Of a stretch of 64,000 nt of DNA, positions 32,023 through 39,566 are shown piece by piece. Under the pieces are notes generated by a model. The model worked only from the letters and a program-made list of their open reading frames with translations. It had not been told where the DNA came from and made no database searches. Origin of the DNA: Geothrix sp. Its GTDB lineage: Bacteria; Acidobacteriota; Holophagae; Holophagales; Holophagaceae. A program made the translations under genes and the position numbers. Numbering within the stretch: the stretch's first letter is position 1; each line of letters starts with the position of its first letter. The stretch lies in assembly GCF_030219325.1 (NCBI RefSeq), contig NZ_CP126625.1:980857-1044856 (forward strand), read 5' to 3'.

Positions 32023-33237
32023 ATGCCGTCTCGCCGCCTTCTGGTCCTCATCCTGCTCGGGTTCGCCTCGGGGCTGCCCCTGTTCCTGACGGGGTCGACC
32101 CTGAAGTTGTGGCTGACGGACGAGGGGCTGAGCCTTGGCACCATCGGGCTCTTCAGCTTCGTGACCCTGCCCTACAGCCTGAAGGTGTTCTGGGCGCCCT
32201 TCCTGGACCGCTACGCCCTGCCAGGGCTGGGTCGACGGAGAGGCTGGATGCTGCTCATGCAGGTCGGCATGGCTGTGGCCCTGTTCCTCCTGGCCCGGTC
32301 ACAACCCCGCCTGGACCTCTACCGCGTGGCCGTACTCGCCCTGGCGGTGGCCGTCACCAGTGCCACCTTCGACATCGCCGTGGACGCCTGGCGGGCGGAA
32401 GCCCTGGAACAGAAATTCCTGGGCCTGGGCAACAGCATCCACATCACGGCCTACCGCGTGGCCATGCTGGTGAGCGGCGGGTTGGCGATGAGCCTGGCCC
32501 AGTTTTTCGGGTGGCGGACCAGCTACCTGCTGATGGCTTTCCTGACCTGTCTCGGGATGGCGGGCACTTGGCTGGCGGTCAATACAGATGCCGTGGCCCA
32601 TGCGCCCCGCACCCTGCAGGAGGCGGTCGTGGGGCCCATGAAGGATCTGCTCCGGCGCCGGGGCATCTGGCTGCTCCTGGCCTTCACGGTGTTCTACAAG
32701 CTGGGGGACTGGCTGGCCGAGGCCATGACCATGCCCTTCCTGCTGCGGGGCATGGGCTTCACGAAGCTGCAGATCGGCACCGTGCAGAAGACCACGGCCA
32801 TGGTGGCCATCATCCTGGGGGGGCTGATCGGCGGCTGGATGCTCATGCGCATGAGCCTCAGAAAGGCGCTGTGGATCTGCGGGTTCGTGCAGGCTGGCAG
32901 CATCCTCGGCTTCTGGGCCATCTCCCTGCTGGGCCGGCACCTGCCCCTGCTCGTGGCGGCGAACACTCTGGAGAACCTGGCCTATGGCATGGGCGGTAGC
33001 GCCCTGGTCGCCCTGCTCATGGGCAGCTGCAACCGCACCTATACCGGCACCCAGTACGCCCTGTTCAGTGCGCTGACGGCGCTGCCCCGGACGCTCTTCG
33101 CAGGGATGACGGGCTTCATGGCGGACTGGTACGGCTGGAAGCTCTACTTCCCCGTCTGCGCGGCGGCGGCCATCCCTGGCTTGCTGTTGCTGCTGCTCTG
33201 GGACCGCTGGGGGCTCCCCGAAGCGCCCGAGTCGTGA
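32023..33237 (+). CDS. AmpG-like MFS permease (muropeptide/PAT family)
   Basis: 404 residues with 12 hydrophobic segments. The opening (LILLGFASGLPLFLTGSTLKLWL) and the charged motif TFDIAVDAWRAEAL in the fourth to fifth helix are those of AmpG and acetyl-CoA (PAT) transporters. AmpG imports anhydro-muropeptides for cell-wall recycling and, with beta-lactamase regulators, links to resistance. The substrate here is inferred only from family. ATG 32023 is the first good start. An inverted-repeat element begins about 10 bases after the stop codon. Confidence 0.88.
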   Translation: MPSRRLLVLILLGFASGLPLFLTGSTLKLWLTDEGLSLGTIGLFSFVTLPYSLKVFWAPFLDRYALPGLGRRRGWMLLMQVGMAVALFLLARSQPRLDLYRVAVLALAVAVTSATFDIAVDAWRAEALEQKFLGLGNSIHITAYRVAMLVSGGLAMSLAQFFGWRTSYLLMAFLTCLGMAGTWLAVNTDAVAHAPRTLQEAVVGPMKDLLRRRGIWLLLAFTVFYKLGDWLAEAMTMPFLLRGMGFTKLQIGTVQKTTAMVAIILGGLIGGWMLMRMSLRKALWICGFVQAGSILGFWAISLLGRHLPLLVAANTLENLAYGMGGSALVALLMGSCNRTYTGTQYALFSALTALPRTLFAGMTGFMADWYGWKLYFPVCAAAAIPGLLLLLLWDRWGLPEAPES

Positions 33238-33247
33238 CAAAGTCGCT

Positions 33248-33519
33248 TAGAGTGCCTAACAAACCCCGACGAGGCCGCGATGAAGCCAGGCAGGATGCAC
33301 CCCAAGGAAGGGCCCGCGGGGCAACGTGGTTCGTTGTTCAAGGGACCTGACGCCGCGGGGCGCCTGCCTGGCTTCATCCCTCCGGGCGAGGGGCGGCGGG
33401 CGTCGCGATGCAGCGTCACGCTCGTCGCGCGTAGTACCCGCTACGCTTCGACTCGCGTTCCTCGCCTCGCTCGCCCGGCGACCCTCGCGCGACCACGTGG
33501 GGGTTTGTTACGCACTCTA
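33248..33519. repeat. Element of about 270 bp with terminal inverted repeats
   Basis: The ends are 20-base inverted repeats with 19 matches: TAGAGTGCCTAACAAACCCC at 33248-33267 and its complement at 33500-33519, where one base differs. Inside lies a second perfect 16-bp inverted repeat, GATGAAGCCAGGCAGG (33279-33294) with its complement at 33363-33378, and a 6-bp hairpin at 33429-33446. There is no open reading frame of its own with family sequence. It fills the space between the permease gene and the next promoter. It resembles a non-autonomous mobile element. The ends also recall integron attC core boxes (GCCTAAC and GTTACGC), although the length is greater than usual. Confidence 0.75.
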
Positions 33520-33534
33520 TACTCCGGAGGTTCC

Positions 33535-34146
33535 GTGATCCGTCCGCTGCTCTGCCTGACCGCCCTGTCCCTGCTTGCCCAGGGCCCGCCCCCCGTCAAG
33601 AAGCCGGTGGCCGAGTTGCCCACGGCGCCTCCCATCAGCTCGAATCCCATCAAGGAGCTGGTCCGGGCGGACCTGGGCGAAGCGGAGACCGGCACGCCCG
33701 AGGCGCTGACCGCCTCGCTCTACGCGTTCATCTCCGGCCCGAAGGACCAGAAGCGCAGCATCGAGAAGATCCGCGCCCTGTTCCACCTCCAGGCCCGCCT
33801 GGCGGTGGCGGCCAAGCACCCCGAGAAGGGCGCCTTCATGCGCCCCATGGATCTGGAGGCCTTCCTGGCCTTCGCGATTCCCCAGTGGGAGAAGGGTTTC
33901 TACGAGAAGGGCACGGCGGTGACCGTCACGAAGCAGGAGGGCATCGCCCAGGTCTGGTCGCCCTACGAGATCCGCCTGGAGGCGGACGGCCCCGCGCTCT
34001 ACACGGGCACCAACGCCCTGCAGTGCGTCTTCGACGGCAAGCGCTGGTGGATCATGCACCTCGCCTTCCAGAGCGCCCCCACCGAGGCCCTCGCGGCCAC
34101 GCTGGACGCACCCAGGAAGCCCGCAGCGGACCAGCCGAAGAAGTAG
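33535..34146 (+). CDS. Secreted protein with NTF2/SnoaL-like fold, function unknown
   Basis: 203 residues from GTG 33535, which follows GGAGG and starts a short signal peptide (VIRPLLCLTALSLLAQGPPP). The mature part has a helical front and a beta-rich back ending VWSPYEIRLEADG, YTGTNALQCVFDGKRWWIMHLAFQSA, which is the pattern of SnoaL-like/DUF4440 proteins. No catalytic residues stand out. The larger frame starting at 33280 is noise from the repeat element. A probable promoter lies in the right end of that element (TATACT at about 33518). Confidence 0.75.
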   Translation: MIRPLLCLTALSLLAQGPPPVKKPVAELPTAPPISSNPIKELVRADLGEAETGTPEALTASLYAFISGPKDQKRSIEKIRALFHLQARLAVAAKHPEKGAFMRPMDLEAFLAFAIPQWEKGFYEKGTAVTVTKQEGIAQVWSPYEIRLEADGPALYTGTNALQCVFDGKRWWIMHLAFQSAPTEALAATLDAPRKPAADQPKK

Positions 34147-34150
34147 GCCC

Positions 34151-34615
34151 TCACCTCGCCAGGGGCCGGTTGGTCCGCCGCCAGGCCTTCATGCCGCCCC
34201 GCATCACGTAGAGCCAGGTGAAGCCCCGCTGGGTCAGCAGGTCGAAGGCCTGATGGGCCAGTTCGTCGGTCTCATCCACCAGGACCAGGGCCCGACGGGC
34301 CTTGGGATCCGGGGCTGTGAACCGCTGCGGGAACTCCGCGAAGGGCACGTGCAGGCAGCCGCGGATGTGTCCCGTCCGGAAGTCCTCGGCACTCCGCAGG
34401 TCCACCACCAGGGCGCCGGATCCCGTGACCAGTTCCTCCACCTGCACTGGATCCAGGACCGGGCGCCCCTTCCCCCGGCGCCGGGAGGCGATCCGGGGCA
34501 GGACCACCAGGAAGAGGATCAGGAGGCAGAGGGCTGCCAGCAGGATCCCAGGCAGGTGGGGATGGGCATTCAGCCAGCCTTCCAGGGTCGTGGGTGCGAG
34601 CGCGGTGCCGAACAT
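34151..34615 (-). CDS. Membrane-anchored rhodanese-like protein lacking the active-site cysteine
   Basis: 154 residues from the ATG at 34615. One transmembrane segment (about 20-42) precedes a rhodanese fold: ALVVDLRSAEDFRTGHIRGCLHVPF, then LVLVDETDELA where the catalytic Cys loop should be, and YVMRGGMKAW at the end. The loop has Asp in place of Cys, so sulfur transfer is not expected. Inactive rhodaneses often bind partners or act as regulators; no partner is evident. It converges on the NTF2-like gene with only 4 bases between them. Confidence 0.85.
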   Translation of the reverse strand: MFGTALAPTTLEGWLNAHPHLPGILLAALCLLILFLVVLPRIASRRRGKGRPVLDPVQVEELVTGSGALVVDLRSAEDFRTGHIRGCLHVPFAEFPQRFTAPDPKARRALVLVDETDELAHQAFDLLTQRGFTWLYVMRGGMKAWRRTNRPLAR

Positions 34616-34659
34616 GGATCCCCCGGGTATGGATGCCCTGCCGGGATGATGCCCCCGGC

Positions 34660-35643
34660 TCAGAACCCAGGCAAGCCCAGGGCGGCCGCCAGGGCGCGGA
34701 AGGCGTCGGGGATGGGGGCCTCCGCATCGATCCGGGCCCCGGTCAGGGGGTGGTCCACGGACAGCTTCCAGGCGTGGAGGGCCGGGTGGGGCAGCAGCAG
34801 CGGCTGGCCGTCCACGTCCTTCCACTTGCCGGGGCCGCCGTAGAGGGGATCGCCCATGAGCGGCGCCCGCAGGTGGGCGAGGTGGACGCGGATCTGGTGT
34901 GTGCGGCCCGTGAGCAGCTCGCACTCCACCAGGGCGGCGCTGGTGGTGCGGGCGAGAACGCGGATGCGGGTCTGGGCGGAGCGCCCGCCCGCGGCCACCA
35001 CCATGCGCAGGCGGTCCCGCTTGTGGCGGGCGATGGGCTCGTCGATGAGCAGGCTGCCCAGCTGGGGCAGCTTGGGCGAGTGGCGCACGATGGCCAGGTA
35101 GCGCTTCTCCACGGTGCGGGCCTTGAACTGGTCCTGGATGGCGCGCTGGGCCTCGGCGGTCTTGGCGAGGCAGAGGCAGCCCGTGGTGTAGCGGTCCAGG
35201 CGGTGCACCAGGCCCGGCCAGCCGGTGGAGAGTTCCTCCGTGTCCTCGCTGGGCTCGTCCTCTTCAACGACCTCGACCACCACGGGTGCCTTGAGGCGGT
35301 GCAGCAGCGCGTTCACCACGGTGCCACCCTGGTGGCCAGGGCCTGGATGCACGACCATGCCCGCGGGCTTGTTGACGATCCACAGCTGGTTGTCCTCAAA
35401 GAGCGACGGCAGGTCAATGTCCTCGGCTTCCAGGTGGGCCGCGGGAGGCGCCACCGCGGGGAGCTCGGTCTCCACCACGTCGCCCGGGCGCAGCTTCACG
35501 CCGCCCTTGGTCACCGCCACGCCGTTCACCTTGATCTCGCCCGTGCGGACGTGGACATCCCAGCGGGCGCGGGGGATCTCGGGATGGCGATCCGCGAGGA
35601 AGCGATCCAGGCGGGGGGCGCCTTCTTCGGCGATCAATTTCAC
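34660..35643 (-). CDS. rluD: RluA/RluD family 23S rRNA pseudouridine synthase
   Basis: 327 residues. The N-terminal S4 RNA-binding domain (PRLDRFLADRHPEIPRAR, VKVNG-type VNGVAVTKGG) is followed by the catalytic domain with HRLDRYTTG, whose aspartate is residue 150. A short acidic insertion (EEDEPSEDTEEL) lies just before the motif. RluD modifies helix 69 of 23S rRNA; the exact site here is inferred. The start is GTG at 35643, overlapping the lgt stop as GTGA, so translation is coupled to lgt. Confidence 0.91.
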   Translation of the reverse strand: MKLIAEEGAPRLDRFLADRHPEIPRARWDVHVRTGEIKVNGVAVTKGGVKLRPGDVVETELPAVAPPAAHLEAEDIDLPSLFEDNQLWIVNKPAGMVVHPGPGHQGGTVVNALLHRLKAPVVVEVVEEDEPSEDTEELSTGWPGLVHRLDRYTTGCLCLAKTAEAQRAIQDQFKARTVEKRYLAIVRHSPKLPQLGSLLIDEPIARHKRDRLRMVVAAGGRSAQTRIRVLARTTSAALVECELLTGRTHQIRVHLAHLRAPLMGDPLYGGPGKWKDVDGQPLLLPHPALHAWKLSVDHPLTGARIDAEAPIPDAFRALAAALGLPGF

Positions 35644-36434
35644 TTCGTCTCCTTACGCCGGCTCCAGACCAACCAGAGGCCCAGTCCCAGCAACATGAAT
35701 GCAATGCCCGTGAGGCGCCCGGTGCTCAGCCAGACCCAGCCCAGCCAGCCGGTGCCGCGATCCACATCGCCCCGCCAGGTCTCGGTGATGACGCGGCCCA
35801 GGCCCTCCACCAGGAAGTAGAGGGCGAAGATCTGGCCCTGGAAGGCCCGCTTGGGCCTGGCCAGCAGCAGGACAGCCATCACGGCCAGGTTGGCCAGTGA
35901 GTTGTAGAGCTGCACGGGATGGAGCGGGATGCCCAGGGGCGTGCCGCTGAAGGCGTGGGCGATGGGGTCCGTGAAGGTGGTGGCCCAGGAGGCGTGGCTC
36001 TCGGTGCCGTAGCAGCAGCCGGCAGAGAAGCAGCCCAGGCGGCCGATGGCCTGGCCCAGGGCCACGCCGGGCACCAGGGCGTCGCCCGTGATCCGCAGGG
36101 GCAGGCCCTGGCCCTTGCGCAGCTTCCAGAAGAACACCGCCGTGGCGGCGATGATGCCCCCGTGGATGGCGCCGCCCGCCCGCAGGGTGGCGAAGGAGAA
36201 CACCTCCCGCAGGGGCGCGCCGCCGATCAGGTCCACCACGATCATCAGGAGCTTGGAGCCCAGGATGGCGGAGATGAGCATGGCGATGGCGAGATCCGTG
36301 ATGGCCGCGGGGGCCAGGCCATCGAGCTTGGCCTGCCGCTTGGCGAGGCCCGCGCCGGCGAAGAAGGCGATGGCCAGCAGCAGCCCGTAGGTGCCCAGGG
36401 GGAACGAGCCGATCTCGAAGAGGACAGGATGCAT
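35640..36434 (-). CDS. lgt: Prolipoprotein diacylglyceryl transferase
   Basis: 264 residues with seven hydrophobic segments. The ATG at 36434 begins MHPVLFEIGSFPLGTYGLLLA, the normal Lgt opening, and GGAIHGG contains the catalytic-region His. The signature region reads GRLGCFSAGCCYG rather than the enterobacterial GRxGNFxNxE; I know the Cys-rich form from other diderms. Lgt attaches diacylglycerol to the lipobox cysteine of prelipoproteins in the inner membrane. It is the first gene of lgt-rluD, divergent from lpxD by 66 bases. Confidence 0.92.
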   Translation of the reverse strand: MHPVLFEIGSFPLGTYGLLLAIAFFAGAGLAKRQAKLDGLAPAAITDLAIAMLISAILGSKLLMIVVDLIGGAPLREVFSFATLRAGGAIHGGIIAATAVFFWKLRKGQGLPLRITGDALVPGVALGQAIGRLGCFSAGCCYGTESHASWATTFTDPIAHAFSGTPLGIPLHPVQLYNSLANLAVMAVLLLARPKRAFQGQIFALYFLVEGLGRVITETWRGDVDRGTGWLGWVWLSTGRLTGIAFMLLGLGLWLVWSRRKETK

Positions 36435-36500
36435 GGTTCGGATTCCGGGGGGAGATTGGAAACGGAGGACGGTAGGCTGATGGCTGACGAGGAGGCCCCC

Positions 36501-37502
36501 ATGTCCCGGACCGTGACGACCCTGACCGCGCAGGATCTGGCCGAACGTCTGGGTGGCGTCCTGGAGCATTGTCCCCCGGAACGCCCCATTTCCGAAGTGA
36601 AGCCCCTGGAGGAGGCAGGGGCGGGCTCGGTGTCCTTCCTGGCCAACCCCAAATATGCGGGCAAAGCCAAGGACAGCGCCGCGGGCCTGATCTTCGTGGA
36701 CGCCACCGTGGAGCTTGGCGGCCGCCCCGTGCTGCGCGTGAAGCATCCCTACTGGGCCTTTGCCCAGGCCATCGGCTGGCTGCACCCGGAACCGGCGCCG
36801 GAATGGAGTCACGCGCCGGTCAATCCCACGGCGCAGGTGGGGGAGGGCAGCCGCATCGCGCCGGGCGCCACGGTGGGGGCCCGCACGGTGCTGGGGAAGG
36901 GCTGCGTCATCCACCCGGGCGCCCACATCGGCGACGACTGTGTGCTGGGAGAGGGCTGCGAGCTGTTCCCGGGCGCCGTGCTCTACCGCCGCACCCGGCT
37001 GGGGAACCGCGTGGCCGTGCACGCCAACTCTGTGGTGGGCAGCGACGGCTACGGCTACGTGCTGGCGGAGGGCCGCCACGCCAAGATCCCGCAGGTGGGC
37101 TGGGTGGAGGTGGGCGACGACGTGGAGATCGGCGCCTGCGTCTGCATCGACCGCGGCGTGCTGGGGCCCACCCGCATTGGGACCGGCACGAAGATCGACA
37201 ACCAGGTGCAGGTGGGCCACAACGTGCAGGTGGGGAGCCACTGCCTGCTGGTGAGCCAGACCGGCATCAGCGGCTCGACGAAGCTCGGGGACTACGTGAC
37301 GCTGGCCGGCAAGGTCGGCGTGGTGGGCCACATCGAGATCGGCAGCCGCAGCGTGGTGGGCGGCAACAGCGTGGTGGCCAAGAGCCTGCCCGAGGGCAGC
37401 TTCGTCACCGGCTTCCCGGCCCGCCCCCACAAGGAATGGACCGAGGCCCAGGCCGCCCTGAACCGGCTGCCGCGGCTGATGAAACAGCTTCGGAGAGGCT
37501 GA
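36501..37502 (+). CDS. lpxD: UDP-3-O-acylglucosamine N-acyltransferase
   Basis: 333 residues from ATG 36501, which has GAGGAGG before it. An N-terminal uridine-binding domain (ISEVKPLEEAGAGSVSFLANPKYAG in two strands) leads to a left-handed beta-helix of hexapeptide repeats, with the catalytic His240 in VQVGHNVQVG and the ending GNSVVAKSLPEGS. LpxD adds the second hydroxyacyl chain in lipid A synthesis, so this organism probably makes lipopolysaccharide. It stands alone, away from lpxA, lpxB and fabZ. Confidence 0.94.
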   Translation: MSRTVTTLTAQDLAERLGGVLEHCPPERPISEVKPLEEAGAGSVSFLANPKYAGKAKDSAAGLIFVDATVELGGRPVLRVKHPYWAFAQAIGWLHPEPAPEWSHAPVNPTAQVGEGSRIAPGATVGARTVLGKGCVIHPGAHIGDDCVLGEGCELFPGAVLYRRTRLGNRVAVHANSVVGSDGYGYVLAEGRHAKIPQVGWVEVGDDVEIGACVCIDRGVLGPTRIGTGTKIDNQVQVGHNVQVGSHCLLVSQTGISGSTKLGDYVTLAGKVGVVGHIEIGSRSVVGGNSVVAKSLPEGSFVTGFPARPHKEWTEAQAALNRLPRLMKQLRRG

Positions 37503-37517
37503 CCGCAAAAAGGCTGG

Positions 37518-37614
37518 AACCGCGAATGTCGCGAATGAACGCAAATAAGGCAGGAACTCCGATCTTCCGCTTTCTATTCGCGCGCCCGAAGGGCCATTCG
37601 CGCCATTCGCGGTT
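37518..37614. repeat. Imperfect palindromic repeat between lpxD and a kinase gene
   Basis: The left arm AACCGCGAATGTCGCGAATG (37518-37537) matches the complement of the right arm ending CGCCATTCGCGGTT (37614) at 19 of 20 positions, and each arm repeats the word CGCGAATG. The centre contains GCCCGAAGGGC. Repeats built from this CGCGAATG word recur between genes in many bacteria. It lies between two convergent genes, so it may also help end transcription; the TTTTTT run follows on the plus strand at about 37620. Confidence 0.65.
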
Positions 37615-37643
37615 GGGTGTTTTTTCAATTTCGCGGTTTCTGG

Positions 37644-39566
37644 TTACTCGCCCAGGCAGCTCCGGATTTTCTGGATGAGGTCGCCCGGGTTGTAGGGCTT
37701 CTGCAGGAACTGGATGGGGGCGAAGCGCTGGAGGTTGCCCGCCACGTCTGAGCTGCTGTAGCCGCTGGAGAGCAGGACGGGCACGGCAGTCCCCGGTCCG
37801 CCTCCGGAGCGCAGCTCCGCGAGGACCTCGTCCCCGCCCAGGATGGGCATGGTGAGGTCGAGCACCACGGCGCGGATGTCGGTGGCCCGGTCGCGGTAGG
37901 CCCTGAGGCCGTCGCGGCCATTGGTGGCGACCTCGACCTGGAAGCCGCAGCGCTCCAGGGTGGCGGCGGCGACGCTGCGCACGGTCTCCTCGTCATCCAC
38001 GACGAGGATGGTCCCCTGGCTCGAATAGGACAGGGAGGGGCGGTCCTGCCAGAGGTCCTGGCCATGGGTCCCTTCGGAGCGGGGGAAGAGCAGTCGGAAG
38101 GTCGTGCCCTGGCCGGGCTCGCTGAGCACCTGGATGGCGCCCTGGTGGCCATGCATGATGCCGAGGACGGCGGCCAGCCCGAGTCCGCGCCCGGTGAACT
38201 TGGTGGTGAAGAAGGGATCGAAGATCCGCCCGAGGGTGTCGTGGGCCATCCCGGAGCCGGTGTCCTTCACTTCCAGGAAGACCGACTCCCCCTCCGGCGG
38301 CGTACCCGCCAGGCAGGGGGTGAGGGGTCCGGTGGGCATGGCGCCCACGGTGATGGTGATCCGGCCGGTCCGCTCGTCCAGGGCATCCGAGGCGTTGGTG
38401 ATGAGGTTCATGATCACCTGCCGGATCTGGGTGGCGTCCCCGTCGATCAGGGGCAGGTCGGGGGCATAGCGGTGCTCGAGGACGGCCTTCTTGGAGATCA
38501 CGGTCTCCAGCAGGCTCTCCATCTCGTCCACCAGGCGCGACAGTGAGAGGGGCTCGACCAGGAACTTGCCACGGCCGGAGTAGGCCAGCAGCTGGTTGGT
38601 CAGTTCCGCGGCCCGGGTGGCGGCCAGCTCGATCTGGTGCAGGCGTCGCCGCAGGGGGCTGTCGACCTGGAGGTCCATGAGGGCCAGGCCCGCGTGGCCC
38701 ATGATGCCCATCAGCAGGTTGTTGAAATCGTGGGCGATGCCGCCCGCCAGCACGCCCAGGCTCTCGAGCTTCTGCGCCTGCTGCACCTTGGCTTCCATGA
38801 TCTGGCGGTCCAGCTCCACCTGGCGCCGCTCGGTGATGTCCCGGGCGTTGACGACGATCCCGTGCACGCCGGGCACCTCCAGGGCGTTGTGCGCCACGGC
38901 CTCCATGAGCCTCGGCGTGCCGTCCTTGTGCAGGATGCGGATCTCCAGGGTCCTGGAGGCCCCGGGGTTCTGGAGCAGTTCGGCCAGCACGCCGGCGAAG
39001 ACCGCAAGGTCCTCGGGGTGGACCAACTCGATGGCCGGGGTCCCGATCCGCTCCCCGGGTCGGTAGCCCAGGATCTTCGAGGCGGAGGGGCTGCTGTAGG
39101 CGACCCGCCCCGACTGGTCGAGAATCACGACCAGGTCCAGCGCATGTTCGATGATGGCCCGCATGCGGGACTCGCTGGCCTTCAGCTCCAGCTCCATCCG
39201 GTGGCGGTAGAGGGCCATCTCGATGGTCGAATGGAGGGTCCGCTCATCGTAGGGCTTGAGGAGGTAGCCGTAGGGGCCGCTCTCCTTGGCCCGGGTGAGC
39301 GTCGTCTCGTCCGCGAAGGCGGTGAGGTACACCACGGGCAGGCCCAGGTCCTGCATGTGGTGGGCGGCCTCGATGCCATCCATCCCGGCCCCGAGCGAGA
39401 TGTCCATGAGCACCAGGGAGGGTCTCGTGCTCGCCGCCATGGCCACCGCCTCTTCGCCGGTGGAGGCCAGTCCGGACACGCCGTAGCCCAGGTCCTGGAG
39501 GTGCAGACGGAGGTCCATGGCCACGATGGCCTCGTCTTCGACGATCAGGATCCGGGGTTGGCTCAT
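37644..39566 (-). CDS. Hybrid histidine kinase REC-PAS-HisKA-HATPase-REC
   Basis: 640 residues, cytoplasmic. It begins with a receiver (VEDE, phospho-Asp55 in LMDISLG, Lys in LLKPYDE). A PAS domain at about 132-250 follows, then HisKA with His279 in GGIAHDFNNLL, HATPase (DTGSGM, GRGLGLA) and a second receiver with Asp570 in LDLTMP and the lysine of QKPYNP. The front receiver indicates that another kinase, most simply the MASE1 kinase encoded just upstream with a 4-base overlap, feeds into it. It is the last gene of the cheR operon. Confidence 0.93.
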   Translation of the reverse strand: MSQPRILIVEDEAIVAMDLRLHLQDLGYGVSGLASTGEEAVAMAASTRPSLVLMDISLGAGMDGIEAAHHMQDLGLPVVYLTAFADETTLTRAKESGPYGYLLKPYDERTLHSTIEMALYRHRMELELKASESRMRAIIEHALDLVVILDQSGRVAYSSPSASKILGYRPGERIGTPAIELVHPEDLAVFAGVLAELLQNPGASRTLEIRILHKDGTPRLMEAVAHNALEVPGVHGIVVNARDITERRQVELDRQIMEAKVQQAQKLESLGVLAGGIAHDFNNLLMGIMGHAGLALMDLQVDSPLRRRLHQIELAATRAAELTNQLLAYSGRGKFLVEPLSLSRLVDEMESLLETVISKKAVLEHRYAPDLPLIDGDATQIRQVIMNLITNASDALDERTGRITITVGAMPTGPLTPCLAGTPPEGESVFLEVKDTGSGMAHDTLGRIFDPFFTTKFTGRGLGLAAVLGIMHGHQGAIQVLSEPGQGTTFRLLFPRSEGTHGQDLWQDRPSLSYSSQGTILVVDDEETVRSVAAATLERCGFQVEVATNGRDGLRAYRDRATDIRAVVLDLTMPILGGDEVLAELRSGGGPGTAVPVLLSSGYSSSDVAGNLQRFAPIQFLQKPYNPGDLIQKIRSCLGE

